The notes: generated from the letters alone by a model not told the origin. Positions 10,291 through 21,786 are shown, numbered from the stretch's first letter. The stretch is 64,000 nucleotides of DNA from Muscardinus avellanarius (GCA_963383645.1 OY726558.1:186923634-186987633); one strand, 5' to 3'. A program made the numbers and translations.

Positions 10291-11305
10291 GGATAGCTAC
10301 ATTTCCCACCTGCTCCGTCATTTCACCTCCTGGTGATGGACTGCGCACCCATAACCCCAGCATCGTCACGGACTCCAGTCTAGCCAATCACACATGTGCC
10401 TGGCCCAGGTCCAGTGCCTCCCTTCCTTGGGATTGTTTGCTGAAGTAAAAAGAGAAAGTCCCAGCTTCCTTTCTGATCATGGCGTCACAAGGTTGTGACC
10501 TAGAACTGCTGGTAGCTGTGTCTCTCATGCACGTGGAGAATCCCAGAAGAAGAAAGCAGGTCCCAGAGGAGAGTCATACAGCAACCACTACTTAGGCAAC
10601 ACCTGCTCTGTGCCAAGAACTGCGCGGGGAGCTGAGGACACATGCCCGCTCCTGGCAGGCGCAGGTAAGGAGAGTAAAGGACAGCGTTGGCGGCATGGAG
10701 TCTCGGAGTCCTAGAAACTCAAGAGTCTCTACTTCGGTCACGTGACCTGCGGCAGTGGAAGCTCTCCCTTTCTAGCTAGTATCCTGTGGACACCGCTCCA
10801 GGACTAGCAGAGTGCTGCTAATGAGCATCTCTCTCTGCCTCAGGCCCCGCCCAGCCCATACACAAGGCAAGTGAAAGTCCATGGAGTCCGTCTTCACCCA
10901 ATGATGGATGGATGTGGGCAGAGTCCATAAATAACAATCTTTCTTTCCTCTCAGCTGGAATATTCCATCTCCCAGTGTTGCCCAGCAGGAGGGAACCCAG
11001 TTGCGTGAGCTGCTCACTCACCCTGTACTGGCTCCCTTCCCTTCTCTGTCAGACTTTTCCACCTTCTACAAGTGTTTCCTGGGGTCCCCTCCAAAATAAA
11101 CCACTCGCACTCCAATCCTTGTCTCAGCGTTCTGCTACTGTGGGAACTCAAACTAAAACACCTACCAAAATCATTCTTCCAGTTACTGAAAACTCTACTA
11201 TATTCCTTTGCGCCCATTAAAGTCCTAACTGATACCATCAACCCTGGGCTGTCCCATGTGGAGGCGCTACCCACAGAAGGATTTAGAAGACGTGAGAGGT
11301 GGCTG
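10290..11305. other. Unassigned block with possible ancient repeats
   Basis: About 10580-10670 (CACCTGCTCTGTGCCAAGAA) resembles a widespread ancient mammalian repeat. About 10900-11165 ends in AAAATAAACCACTCGCACTC and AACTCAAACTAAAACA, like the 3' end of an old LTR-type repeat. No coding evidence was found. Confidence 0.35.
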
Positions 11306-11307
11306 GT

Positions 11308-11750
11308 CAAGCTGGGCGTGGTGGCACATGCTCGGAATCCCAGCATTCGGGAGGCTGAGACAGGAGGATCGCAGTTCGCCAGACAGCCTCGGCTACTTAG
11401 TGAGGCCCTCTGCAATTGAGTGAGACCCTGTTTCAACATAAAGAATAAAAAATAGGGCTGGGAAGCCGGGCATGGTGGCGCAGGCTTGTAATCCCAGCGC
11501 TTGGGAGGCTGCGACAGGAGGATCACACAGGTTCAAACCCAGCCTCAGCTACTTAGTGAGGCTCTCAGCAACTTAGTGAGAACCTGTTTTCAAATAAAAT
11601 ATAAAATAGGTCTGGGAGTGTAGCCTGAAGGTAGAAGAGCCTCTGGGTTCCCACCCCCAGTACCACACACACACACACACACACACACAAAATAAGGCTG
11701 GGGGTGTAGCTGAGAGGTAGAATGCTCGTGGGTTCTATCCCTAGTACCAC
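11308..11750 (+). mobile_element. B1-dID SINE split in its linker
   Basis: B1 half at 11308-11464 and ID half at about 11692-11750, separated by a younger SINE. Confidence 0.8.
11465..11690 (+). mobile_element. Nested B1-dID SINE with (AC)n tail
   Basis: Full dimer inserted in the host's A-rich linker, ending in an AC repeat. AATAGGGCTGGGA before and AATAAGGCTGGGG after it are the likely target duplication. Confidence 0.8.
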
Positions 11751-11890
11751 AAAAAAAAAAAAGAAAGAAAAGAAGAGAAGAGAAAAGAAGAGAAAAAAGA
11801 AGAGAAAAGAAAAGAAAAAAGAAAGAACAAAAGAAAGAGCTGGAGGTATAGCTCAGAGATAGAATGCCCGAGTTCAATCCTCAGTAACAC
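11751..11890 (+). repeat. A/G-rich tract and ID fragment
   Basis: AAGAG-type repeats (about 11751-11835) evolved from the host A-tail. An ID half follows at about 11836-11890. Confidence 0.65.
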
Positions 11891-11975
11891 GAAACAAGTA
11901 AATAAAAATAAAATAAAACAATGAAAACTATGACCTTGAATGAGTTAGGGAGACAGTAAAGATTATAAACAGAAA

Positions 11976-12600
11976 AGCCACCAGGTTGGCCCATGCCTAT
12001 AATCCCAGTATTTAAGAGGCTGAGACAGGAGGATTATAGGTTTGAGGTCAGCCTCAGCAAATTAGCAAAACTGTTTAAAAAGTTTAAAAAATAATCCCAG
12101 TGTGGTGGTGCATGCTTGTAATCCCTGCGCTTGGGAGGCTGAGACAGGAGGATCGCACAGGTTTGAAGCCAGCCTCAGCTACTGACTGAGGCTCTCAGCA
12201 ACTTAGACCCTGTTTCCAAATAAAGTATAAAATAGGTCTGGGAATATAGCTCAGAGGTAGAAGGCCCCTGAGTTTCACCCCCGATACCACCAAAAATAAA
12301 ATCAAAATAAAATAAATAAAATAAAGGGTTGTTGGGCCTGGGGGCACACACTTGTAATCCCAGTACTTGTAAGGCTGAGACAGGATGATCACAGGTTCAT
12401 GGCCAGACTCAGAAATTTAGTGAGGCCCTCTGCAATTTAGCAAGACCCTGTTTCAAAAGGAATAAAACAGGGCTGGGAGTATAGCTAACAGGTAGAATGC
12501 ACCTGGGTTCTATCTCCAATACCACAAAAATACAATATAAAAAGATCTGGGGTGTAACTCAGTGGTGCAACATCCCTGGGTTTAATCCTCAGTACTAAAA
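11976..12600 (+). mobile_element. Head-to-tail cluster of B1-dID SINEs
   Basis: Four same-strand units: a B1 half (11976-12091), a dimer (12093-12289), a dimer (12331-12524) and an ID half (12540-12595). Sequences differ enough that separate insertions are likelier than tandem duplication. Confidence 0.75.
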
Positions 12601-12617
12601 AGAAAGAAAAAATAGAG

Positions 12618-13000
12618 ATGACTAAGACTGATGTCATATCTGTAATCCCAGCAATTTGGGAGGCTGAAGAAGGAGAATCCCAGCAAGATTCTATGGCAAA
12701 ATTTTATTTACTTAGTTATTTATTTTGCAGTATTGGGGATTGAACCCAGGGGCATTCTATCTCTGAGCTACGCCCCCAGCCCTATTTTTTATTCTTTATG
12801 TTGAAACAGGGTCTCACTAAGTTGTAAAGGGCCTCACTAAGTAGCAAAGCTAACCTGCGATCCTCCTGTCTTAGCCTCCCAAGGACTGAGATTACAACCG
12901 TGAGCCACCGTGCCCAGCTTAAATTTAAAAAAAAATCATTTTATGGACTAAGTTGTAAATAAATGGTAGAGTGCCCCTGAGTTTAATTCCCAGTACCACA
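12618..13000 (+). mobile_element. B1-dID SINE split by an opposite-strand SINE
   Basis: Diverged forward copy, cut at the B box region near 12707, with its ID half at about 12945-13000. Confidence 0.6.
12708..12920 (-). mobile_element. Nested B1-dID SINE
   Basis: Complete reverse dimer (GTATTGGGGATTGAACCC to ACCGTGCCCAGC) inside the forward copy. Confidence 0.8.
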
Positions 13001-13019
13001 AAAATAACAAAAATAACCA

Positions 13020-13585
13020 AAAGAGAGGGGGATAGAAATCTATTAAAAGGTATTGAGGAGAGAGAGAGTAGTTAGTAGGTGAAGACGATGGCCACAGACA
13101 GCTTCTCTGAAACAAAAAGCTTTGGTGTGAGGAGTCAGGACGCTAAAGCTTTGCCTTAGTGAGACCCCAAGGAGCCACTCTTCACAATCGAGAATATCCT
13201 GTACCAGGTGTTTATACCAATGGTGCGGATGTTGTCAGTGTCTGCCCAGTATCCCAGCATCCTTATTTCACAGCAACCTGCTGCTCTGTATCTCTGCTGA
13301 GGCCTTTCTCCACTCCAGTCTGCTCTGCCCAAGGAGGAGGCGGGCAGGACACACCCGGGAAAGCCCTCCTCCCCAGCCGCCTAAGTCAGTAGACTGACAG
13401 GAGCTGATGTACAAATACCCAACTCACTCACTCCCCACCTGAGTTGACCGTGAGGTTTGCGTCTAAGTGGTCTCCCAAATTTCCTCGGCCTGGTTGCTTC
13501 AGTGCCGTGTCCTGGGAATGCGCTGAATGGTAAACCCTTTATGAGCTTCTTTCCGTCCCGTCTGTGATCATTTGACTCTGAGGAG
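13020..13585. other. Unassigned sequence
   Basis: No repeat or gene recognised. A GC-richer patch lies at about 13310-13385, too short for a CpG island. Confidence 0.4.
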
Positions 13586-13905
13586 TCCGCCAAAGACCCC
13601 TTGAATTAGAAGTTTGATCTCCAATTTTGTGCGCTATTGAGAGGTGGTGGAATCATTAAGAGGCGGAGCCTAGTGAGAGGAAGTTAGGCCATTGGGGGCG
13701 TGGCCTTGAAGGGGCTCTGGGGACCCAGCCTGCCCGCCCTCTCTTGGCCTCGCACACTTCCACTGTGATGTGCCGCTTCACCAAAGGCCTGATGGCAACC
13801 GGGCCAGCGATCATGGACTGGACCCTCTGAAACCAGCACCAAAATAAACCTTTTCTCTTTTTAAACACTGAGATTTGGTCTAAGCGATGAAACCTGACTA
13901 TTATG
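13585..13905 (+). mobile_element. MaLR-type LTR
   Basis: GGTGGTGGAATCATTAAGAG then GGGGGCGTGGCCTTGAAG, later CTCTGAAACCAGCACCAAAA with AATAAACC, and finally CTGACTATTA. This matches the layout of mammalian MaLR (MLT/MST-like) solo LTRs, which are ERVL-related. The start is approximate. Confidence 0.65.
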
Positions 13906-13973
13906 CCGTCTCACTTTATCACCTGCATTCCTTGGGTTTACTTCCTAAATAAACTATACTATAGCATTCAAAT

Positions 13974-14046
13974 TTTTTTTTTTCCCTTCAGAACTGGGCA
14001 TTGAACCCAGGGGCATTCTACCCACGACTCCTACCCCCAGCCCTAT

Positions 14047-14081
<35 letters not shown>

Positions 14082-14413
14082 TTTTGTGGATCTAGGGATG
14101 GAACCCAGGCACATTCAACCTCCAAGCTACACCCCCTGCCCTATTTTTTATTCTTTATTTTGAAACAGTTGTGGAGGGCCTCGCTAAGTAACTGAGGCTG
14201 TCTACGAACCACTATCCTCCGGTCTCAGCCTCCCAATGCTGGGATTATAAGCTTGCACCACCATGCCTGGCTTTTATTCTTTATTTTGAAACAGGATCTC
14301 ACTAAATTGCAGAAGACCTCATGAAATAGCTGAGGCTGGCTGCAAACCTGTGATCCTCTTCGCTCAGTCTCCTAAGTACTGGGATTACAAGCCTGAACCA
14401 CCATGCCCAGATC
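13974..14413 (-). mobile_element. B1-dID SINE split in its linker
   Basis: Reverse ID half (13974-14046), an expanded (TTTA)n linker (14044-14082), and the B1 half at about 14274-14413 after the insert. Confidence 0.75.
14084..14273 (-). mobile_element. Nested B1-dID SINE
   Basis: Reverse dimer in the same orientation as its host, sitting in the T-rich linker. Confidence 0.75.
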
Positions 14414-14434
14414 TTGAATTCTTTTTTTTTTCAG

Positions 14435-14506
14435 TATTGAGGATGGATGAAACCTCAGGACCTCATGCATGCTAAGCAAGTGCTCTACCATTGAGTCACA
14501 ACTCAG
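14435..14506 (-). mobile_element. ID-type SINE monomer
   Basis: Reverse undeleted ID unit. TGCATGCTAAGCAAGTGCTC carries the segment missing from dID. A short TG repeat follows. Confidence 0.7.
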
Positions 14507-14531
14507 GTGTGTGTGTTTGTGTGTGTGTGTT

Positions 14532-14877
14532 TTACTAAGGATTAAACAGAATCTTACTAGGTTACTTAGAGTCTCACTACATTGCTGAGGCTGTCCTCAA
14601 AACTGTGATCCTCCTGTCTCAGTCTCTCAAGTACTGGGTACAGGTGTGCACCACCATGCCTAGTATTTTTTTTTTTTTATTGGTGCTGGGTTTAACTCCG
14701 GGGCATTCTACCTCCAAACTCTACCCCCAGCTCGATTTTATATTCTTTATTTTGAAACAGGGTCTCATTAAGTTGCAGAGCACCTCACTAAGTAGCTGAG
14801 GCTGGCTGCAAACCCAGATCCTCCTGTCTCAGCCTCCTAAGTACTAGGATTGCAAGTGTGCGCCACGACTCCTGGCT
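14532..14877 (-). mobile_element. Two B1-dID SINEs in series
   Basis: A B1-only copy (about 14532-14665) is followed by a full reverse dimer (14666-14877). Confidence 0.75.
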
Positions 14878-15000
14878 TTTTTTTTTTAATGAAGTCTTAT
14901 TGTATTGCCTAAGTGAGGAACTCCTAGGCTCAAGCAATCCTCTTGCTTTTGCCCCCCATGCTGCTGGGACTACAGGTGTGTGCCACTGCACCTGTCTTAG
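14878..15000 (-). mobile_element. Monomeric 7SL-derived repeat
   Basis: Reverse monomer with GGCTCAAGCAATCCTCTTGC and GGGACTACAGGTGTGTGCCA, Alu-left-arm-like. It is related in type to 1800-1915 and distinct from the dID dimers. Confidence 0.6.
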
Positions 15001-15224
15001 TGTTTGGTTTCAAGATTCAACTATAAAACAGAAAATGTTCATATAATGACATGAAGCCATTATACCAATTACTTATCAGGATACACAAAATTAAATAAGA
15101 CTGGAAGAAAATAATCCACAATAAGAACAGTAATTATTTCTGTAATGGGGACTGTGAGTGATTTAAAAATCAAAGCAAATCTTTCTTTCCAAAATTTTGC
15201 AAATACATTTTTAAGAAAAAATAA

Positions 15225-15432
15225 TTTTTTGTGGCACTGGTGTAGAACACAGGAGCTTTTCTACCTCCGGGCTACACGCCCAGACCTATTTTATACTTTA
15301 TTTGGAAACAGGGTCTCACTAAGTTGCTGAGAGCCTCACTAAGTAGCTGAGGTTGGCTTCAAACCTGTGCAATCCTCCTGTCTCCGCCTCTCAAGCACTG
15401 GGATTACAAGCTTGCGCCACTATGCCCAGCCT
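15225..15432 (-). mobile_element. B1-dID SINE
   Basis: Reverse dimer preceded by a short T-run. The flanking DNA on both sides (15001-15224 and 15433-15548) is AT-rich and unassigned. Confidence 0.8.
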
Positions 15433-15548
15433 GGTTTTTTTCTTTTGAAATGAACCAGTATAAAAATAATATATAGATTAACAGAGATTTTTGTTCATTT
15501 ATGAGTCTATCTTCAAAACAAAAGTTGTTACTAAATAAAACCATCACT

Positions 15549-15990
15549 AGCCAGGTGTGGCGGCACACGCCTATAATACCAGCACTTGGGAGACTGAGAC
15601 AGAAGGATCACAGGCTCAAGGACAGCCTCAGCAAGTAGTGAGACTCATCAACACAGGAAGATACTGTTTTCAAATAAATAAAATCAGGCTGGGGGTGTAG
15701 GTCAAAGATAGAATGCTTCTGAGCCTGGCATGGTAACACACGCTTGTAATCCCGGCATTTGGGAGGCTGAGACAGGAGGGTCACAGTTCAAAGACAGCCT
15801 CAGCTACTACTTAGTGAGGTACTTTGCAGTTCATTGAGACCCTGTTTCCAAATAAAGAATAAAAAATAGGGCTGGGGGTGTAACTCAAAGGTAGAATGCC
15901 TCTGAGTTCCATCCCCAGTAATGCAAAAAAAAAAAAAAAAAAAAGATAGGATGCCTCTGGGTTCAATTGTCAGTACCAAAAGGAAAAAGA
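15549..15990 (+). mobile_element. B1-dID SINE split within its ID half
   Basis: The ID half is interrupted after AAAGATAGAATGCTTCTG (about 15720) and resumes with AAAGATAGGATGCCTCTG (about 15943). This 18-bp repeat with two mismatches is the target duplication. Confidence 0.85.
15721..15942 (+). mobile_element. Nested B1-dID SINE
   Basis: Full forward dimer ending in an A-run of about 20, inserted in the ID half of its host. Confidence 0.85.
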
Positions 15991-16114
15991 ACAAAAACAA
16001 CAACATAAAAAAACTTATCAATGATGTTAGCTTTTTCAGCAACATAGTTTAAAGTATCAATATTCACATGACAAATATACCAAAAATTACCTCTCACTGA
16101 AGGGCTAACTATCC

Positions 16115-16322
16115 TTTGTGTGGGGGGAGTGCTGGGGATTCTATCAGGGGCATTCTACCTCTGAGCTACACTCTAAGCTCTATTTTATTTTTATTTTTAA
16201 GCAGGGTCTCACTAGGTTGATGAGAGTCTCAGCACTTGCTGAGACTGTCCTTGAACCTGCGATTCTCCTGTCTCCACCTCCCAAGTACTGGGATCACAGG
16301 TGTGTGTCATCGCACCCAGCAG
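16115..16322 (-). mobile_element. B1-dID SINE
   Basis: Reverse copy of the longer B1 variant (GAGAGTCTCAGCACTTGCTG). TAACTAT on both sides is a short target duplication. Confidence 0.75.
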
Positions 16323-16411
16323 TAACTATACCTATTGGCCATCTCACTATTCTTCACAATACTACTCTGAGGCAAGTGTTCTTATCCTTTTATAAGTAAT
16401 AATAACTCTAA

Positions 16412-16604
16412 AGCCGGGCATGATGGTGCACGCTTGTAATCCCAGCATTTGGGATGTTGAGACAGGAGGATGGCGGTTAGAGGACAGCCTCAGCTACTTA
16501 GGCCCTTCTGCAACTTAGTGAGACCTTATTTCAAATAAAAACTAGGGCTGGGGTTGTAGCTTGGAGGTAGAATGCCCCTGAGTTCCATCCCCAGTATAGC
16601 AAAT

Positions 16605-16646
<42 letters not shown>

Positions 16647-16692
16647 AGGAGAAGGAGAGAAGGAGAAGGAGAAGGAAAAGAAGAGGAGGAAG
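16412..16692 (+). mobile_element. B1-dID SINE with (AAC)n and (GGA)-rich tail
   Basis: Forward dimer whose tail became about fifteen AAC units (16600-16645) and then a purine tract. Confidence 0.8.
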
Positions 16693-17004
16693 TCGTTGTG
16701 TAACAGGTTTGCCCAAGCTCGTGAACTCTGTGCCACTTGGGGCCGCCTCTCCTCATCTTTTGATATTACACTGGAGTCAACAGAAGCGAGTCAATGAATA
16801 CAATGAGTCAACATATCTGATGTGCTTGATGTAATCTAGTGCCACAAGGCTGGACATGTATGGAGACAGACTGCAGGAGACAAGGGTTGCCTCAGAGCAG
16901 AGAAACAGGGTCAGCGGAGCTGGGCAGGTACGCTGTGGCCCACCGATGCCTGCAATGCAGACATTGCAATCAGAACGGCAAAAAAATCGACCTAAGAATC
17001 AGGT

Positions 17005-17216
17005 ACATCTCTTTTTTGTGTGGTGCTGGGATGGAACCCAGGGGCATTCTATCTCAAGCTACGTCCCCAGCCCTTTCTATTTTTTATTTTGAAACAGGGT
17101 CTCACTAAGTTGCACAGGACCTCGTTAAGTTGCTGGGGCTGGCTCTGAAACTGCAACCTTCTGGTCTCAGCCTCCCAAGTACTGAGATTACAAGTGTGTG
17201 TCACCACACCCAGCTA
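17005..17216 (-). mobile_element. B1-dID SINE
   Basis: Reverse dimer. The 300 bases before it (16700-17004) contain no repeat or gene I recognise. Confidence 0.8.
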
Positions 17217-17224
17217 CATCAATT

Positions 17225-17455
17225 TGTTTTTACTTGTGTGAATGTGTGTGGTACTGGGGACTGAATCTAGATGTGTTCTACCTCTGAGCCCCCTGCCCAA
17301 TTTTATTTTTTTTATTTCTTTTCTTTTCTTTCTTTCTTTCTTTCTTCCTTCCTTCCTTCTTTACTTCCTTTCTTCCTTCTTTCTCTTTCTTTCTTTCTCT
17401 CTTTCTTTCTCTTTCTTTCTTTCTTTCTTACTTATTTACTTACTTACTTTCTTTT
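17225..17455 (-). repeat. ID half and (CTTT)n microsatellite
   Basis: A reverse ID half (about 17243-17308) is followed by about 135 bp of CTTT, CTTC and CTTA repeats. Confidence 0.75.
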
Positions 17456-17458
17456 TTT

Positions 17459-17728
17459 TTGGTGGCACTGGGGGTGGAACCCAGGGGCTTTTTTTTTTTT
17501 TTACCTCCAGGCTATACTTCCAGACCTATTTTATATTTTATTTAGAATCAGGGTCAGCCAGGCGTGGTGGCGCACGCTTGTAATCCCTGCGCTTGGGAGG
17601 CGGAGACAGGAGGATTGCGCAGGTTCGAAGCCAGCCACGCTGGCGTAAGAGACCCTGTTTCAAAACTATCAAATAGGTCTGGGAGTGTAGCCTGGAGGTA
17701 TAAGGGCTTCCAGGAACCCCAGTACCAC

Positions 17729-17771
<43 letters not shown>

Positions 17772-17905
17772 ATCAAGAATCAGGGTCTCACTAAGTTACT
17801 GAGAGCCTCTCCAAGTAGTTGAGGCTGGCTTTGAACCTGTGCAATCCTCCTGTCTCAGCCTCCCAAGCGCTGGGATTACAAGCGTGCACCACAATGCCTG
17901 GCTTA
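17459..17905 (-). mobile_element. B1-dID SINE split by an opposite-strand SINE
   Basis: The reverse host is cut in the T-rich linker. Perfect 12-bp flanks AGAATCAGGGTC at 17544-17555 and 17776-17787 define the insertion. Confidence 0.85.
17556..17775 (+). mobile_element. Nested hairpin-subfamily SINE with long A-tail
   Basis: Forward hairpin-subfamily copy with GCCAGCCACGCTGGC in the left half, ending in an A-run of nearly 40 at about 17731-17769. The long pure tail and perfect target duplication suggest a recent insertion. Confidence 0.9.
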
Positions 17906-18005
17906 TTTTTTTTTTAATTTCAAAACAGAGTCTCACTAAGTTTTCAAGGCTGACTGCAAACCTGTGATCCTGTCTCAGCCTCCCAAGTACCATGATTATA
18001 GGCAT
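17906..18005 (-). mobile_element. B1 fragment
   Basis: A reverse B1 half with a small internal deletion and no ID half. Confidence 0.6.
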
Positions 18006-18029
18006 GCAAATACATTTTTAAAAAATTTC

Positions 18030-18110
18030 TCAGGCTGGGTTAGGGGTATAGTTTAGTGGTAGAACACTCGCCTGGCATGTGAAAGGCTCTGGGTTCTATC
18101 CCTAGCATCA
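18030..18110 (+). mobile_element. ID-type SINE monomer
   Basis: GGGGTATAGTTTAGTGGTAG, the central CTCGCCTGGCATGTGAAAGG, then GGGTTCTATCCC: an undeleted tRNA-Ala-type unit. Confidence 0.7.
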
Positions 18111-18695
18111 AACAAAACAAGGAAACAAAGAAGCCAAAAATGCGTCTAGGTTATAATAGGTATAATTTTAAACTGCGTCTGATTTTAAAGGGCTAGAAAT
18201 AGCACAGATTACATATGTACCTATAATAAAATAAATCTTTTGGTCAGAACTAGATTCTTCAGTCACACTTCACATGAGAAAAGCTCTTATTTTCTCTCCA
18301 CCAGCAGTGTATGCTGAATGAACACTGGATGCCACCACTTATGACTCTGTTTACAAGAAGCTGGGGAAAAAGAAGCAGGCTCCTGTCTGTTCCGTTTGGT
18401 GTCAGACAGGAGTCAAGACGCATCAAAGACCTGGAAATTAGACCAGAGACTTTGCAGTTACTTGAAGAGGGCATAGAACCGACACTCTAACATGCAGGCA
18501 ATGGTAAAAGCTTCCTCAGTAAGATCCCAAAGGCACGAGAAATTAAAATGAGGATTAATGCATGAAACGGCATTAAACTGAAGTGCTTGTGCCCAGTAAA
18601 CTATCAAAAACTCCAACAGAGAGTAAACAGAATGGGAGATCTTTGCCAGCTACTGTTCTGATAGAGGACTAATATCTAGAATATACAGAGAACTC

Positions 18696-18895
18696 AGCCA
18701 GGCGTGGTGGTGCACACTTGTAATCCCAGCATTCAGGAGACTGAGACCAGAGGATCGTGGTTCGCGGACAGCCTCAGCTACTTAGTGAGGCCCTCTGCAA
18801 CTTAGTGAGACCTTGTTTCAAAATAAAAGAATAAAAAATAGGGCTGGGGTTGTAGCTTGGAGATAAAGTACCCCTGGGTTCCATCTCCAAATCTG

Positions 18896-18984
<89 letters not shown>
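18696..18984 (+). mobile_element. B1-dID SINE with (TA)n and (GA)n tail
   Basis: Inserted in L1 with GAGAACTCA before and after it. The tail has become an A-run, about 17 TA units and about 20 GA units. Confidence 0.85.
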
Positions 18985-18990
<6 letters not shown>

Positions 18991-19209
18991 TCAAGAAACT
19001 CACCATCAAAAATAAAACAAAACAACAAATAACCCAATAAAACATGGGCAAGTGAACTAAGTAGACACTTCATAAAAGAATAAATTCAAATAGCCAATAA
19101 ATATATAAAAAATGTTCAATATCATTAGCAATCAGAGAGATGCAAATCAAAACTCCTTTGAGATTTCACCTAACCCTGGGTAGAATGACAATCGTTAAAA
19201 ACACAAACA

Positions 19210-19408
19210 AGCTGGACATGGTGGCACATGTTTGTAATCCTAGTACTTGGGAGGCTAAGACAGGAGGATGACAGGTTTGCAGCCAGCCTCAGCTACTTAG
19301 TGAGGCCCTCCAAAACTTAATGAGATACTGTTTTTAAAAAAAATAAAGATTAAAAATAGGGCTGGGGGTATAGCTTGGAGGTAAAAAGCCCCTGGTACTG
19401 GAAAAAAA
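19210..19408 (+). mobile_element. B1-dID SINE in L1
   Basis: Forward dimer with a shortened ID half (CCCCTGGTACTGG). Confidence 0.8.
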
Positions 19409-20168
19409 AACACAAGCAATAATAATAAATTCTAGTGAGGATGTAGAGAAGTAGAAACTTTGATACATTATTGGTGGGATTGTAAATTAGCGCAACCACT
19501 TTGGAAAACAGTGTGGAGGATCCTCAGAAGGATGAGAATGAACCTATCATATTACTCAGCTAAACCACTCCTTACCCAAAAGAATGGAAACCAGACTACC
19601 ATAGTAATGCAATAAATCTTAGTTTACAGCAGAACAATTCATATTTGCCAAAATACAGAACCAGCCTAGGTGTCCACCAACTGATGTATGGATTACAAAA
19701 CTATGGGATATAAACAGTGGAATTCTACTCAGCCATAAAGAAGAACAAAATTATGTCATTTGCAGGGAGATGGATAGAACTGGAAAATACTATGCTGAGT
19801 GAGATTAATCAGTCACTAAAAGTGAAAGTTCGGATGTTCTCCCTCATATGCAGAGCTAAGGAGAAATTGGGACACAGGAGGGACTCCAGACAAAGAGGAG
19901 AAACCTTAGTGGGGTGAAGGAGGGGACCTGACTGAGGGAGACGGGAGAAAGGACGAAGACTTGAAGAGGGCAACACCTCATTGGCCATGATGTACACACC
20001 AAGCTTATCAAGGCCAGCCACTGTGCTGAGCCCGGGAAGGCGGGGAGAGAGGGAGTAGGGTGGGAGCTGGGGTGGGTTCAATGAGTGCTGTGTGTAGGTG
20101 TGCATCTAACACCCTAAACTCCATGAAGATGTATGATCACAATGCACCAATTCAAAAAATAAAATTGT

Positions 20169-20345
20169 GCAGGAGCCAGGGACAATGGCACAGACCCGGA
20201 ATCCCCGTTCTCAGAAGGCTGAGACTGGAAGACTGTAAGCTTGAAACCAGACTCGGCAACTCAGAGAGGCCTTGTTTAAAAATAAAAAGGGCTGAGGGTG
20301 TAACTCAGTGGTAGAGCACCCCTGGGTCCAATCCTCAGTACTGGA
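20169..20345 (+). mobile_element. Diverged B1-dID SINE
   Basis: Starts right after the L1 tail. The B1 part is strongly diverged, and the ID half keeps a good B box (GGGTCCAATCC). Confidence 0.7.
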
Positions 20346-20519
20346 GATATAAAGGAATTTGTAGGACTTTTCCAGAAAGGGGAAGAGGAGAGGATGTGTT
20401 AATAAGTGAACACAAAAGAGAAATCGATAGCTGCAGACTTTTCCCACGCATGAAATCCATCTGATAAATATGTGAAGACTTAAAGAAAATAAATGCAAAA
20501 GTATTATTTCTGGAATAGA

Positions 20520-21068
20520 TACACAAAATGTGATCTATACCTAGAATGGAATGTTTTCAACCTTAAAAAGGAAGAAAATTGGTGGTGGCGCACACTTGTA
20601 ATCCCAGCATTTGGGATGCTGAGACAGGAGGATCGTAGTTCACGGACAGCCTCAGCTACTTAGTGAGGCCCTCTGCAACTCAGTGAGACCCTGTTTCAAA
20701 ATAAAAAATAAATAAAAATAGGGCTGGTGGTATACCTCGGAGGTAGAATGCCCCTGGGTTCCATCCCCAGTACCAAAAAAAAAAAAGGAAGAAAATTCTG
20801 ACCCATGCTCACAGGTGAAACTTGAAGCCATAATAAAGCCAGATGCAAATATGGTACAGCTCCACTCATGTGAGGTCCCTAGAGAAGTTAAACTGATAGA
20901 GACAAAAAGCAGCAGAGTGGGTACCACAGGCAGGGAGGGGAATGAGTGACTGGTGTTCAGTGGGGACAGAGTTTCAGTTTGGGATGAGGAGTTCTGCAGA
21001 TGGACGGTGGTGATGGTTGTAGAGTAATGTGAATGTACTAATGCTAGACCTATTTGGATGGTGAATCT
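20520..21068 (+). mobile_element. Old L1 3' end, split by a SINE
   Basis: Reads ATGTGATCTATACCTAGAAT, then after the SINE CCATGCTCACAGGTGAAACT, GTTTCAGTTTGGGATGAGG and GATGGACGGTGGTGATGG. These are characteristic of ancient L1 3' ends. It is older than the 18-20 kb element. Confidence 0.75.
20579..20785 (+). mobile_element. B1-dID SINE in old L1
   Basis: Flanked by GGAAGAAAATT on both sides, an 11-bp target duplication. The first bases of the B1 half are missing. Confidence 0.8.
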
Positions 21069-21415
21069 AGCCAGGCATGTGGTGCGTACCTGTAATTTCA
21101 ATACTTGAGAGGCTGAAACATGAGGATTGCAGGGTTGAGACCAGTCTCAGCAACTTAGTGAAGCCCTCAGAAACTTAGTGAGATCCTGTTTAATATTTGA
21201 AAATAAGCCGGGTGTGGTGGCGCATGCTTGTAATCCCAGCTACTTAGTGAGGTCCTCCTCAATTTAGTGAGGCCCTGTTTCAAAATAAGAAATAAAAAAT
21301 AGGGCTGGGGGTGTAGCTTGGAGGTAGAATGTCCCTGGGTTCTATTCCTAGTACTGCAAAAAAAAATGAGGAGGAGGAGGAGGAGGAGGAGGAGGAGGAG
21401 GAGGAGGAGGAGGAA
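21069..21415 (+). mobile_element. Two B1-dID SINEs with (AGG)n tail
   Basis: A B1-only copy (21069-21207) is followed by a dimer (21208-21358) that lacks most of the B1 centre, joining CCCAGC directly to TACTTAGTGAGG. About fifteen AGG units follow. Confidence 0.75.
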
Positions 21416-21546
21416 TAATAAATTCAGCTAAATTAAGCATGGTGGCACATACTTGTAATCCTAGTACTTTGGGAGGCTGAGACAGGAGGATCACTGTCAG
21501 CCTCAGGTACTTAGGAAGGCCCTTTGCAACTCAGTGAGATCCTATT

Positions 21547-21547
<1 letters not shown>

Positions 21548-21602
<55 letters not shown>

Positions 21603-21786
21603 TTTTTTGTGTGTGTGGTACTGGGGGTGAAACCCAGGGGCTTTTCTACCTCCAAGCTATACTCCCAGACCTATCTTATATTTTATTTGGAAACAGGTCT
21701 CACTGAGGCTGGCTTCAAACCTGTGCAATCCTTATGTCTCAGCCTCCCAAGCACTGGGATTACAAGCGTGTGCCACCATGCCCGGC
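21548..21786 (-). mobile_element. Nested B1-dID SINE with (TTTC)n tail
   Basis: Reverse copy with a tail of about fifteen TTTC units. GAGATCCTATTTC and GAGACCCTATTTC flank it. Confidence 0.85.

Larger units (their letters stand above)
18400..20167 (+). mobile_element. L1 3' end (ORF2 tail and 3'UTR), split by two SINEs
   Basis: Pieces at 18400-18695, 18985-19209 and 19409-20167 follow the end of L1 ORF2 (GACCTGGAAATTAGACCAGA; GGAGATCTTTGCCAGCTACT; ATGCAAATCAAAACTCCTTT; TGGAATTCTACTCAGCCATA) and a G-rich 3'UTR ending GATGTATGATCACAATGCAC. Stops and indels disrupt the reading frame. Its terminus matches the end of the element at 45,311-48,094 (GATGTATGAATACAGTGCAC). Confidence 0.85.
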
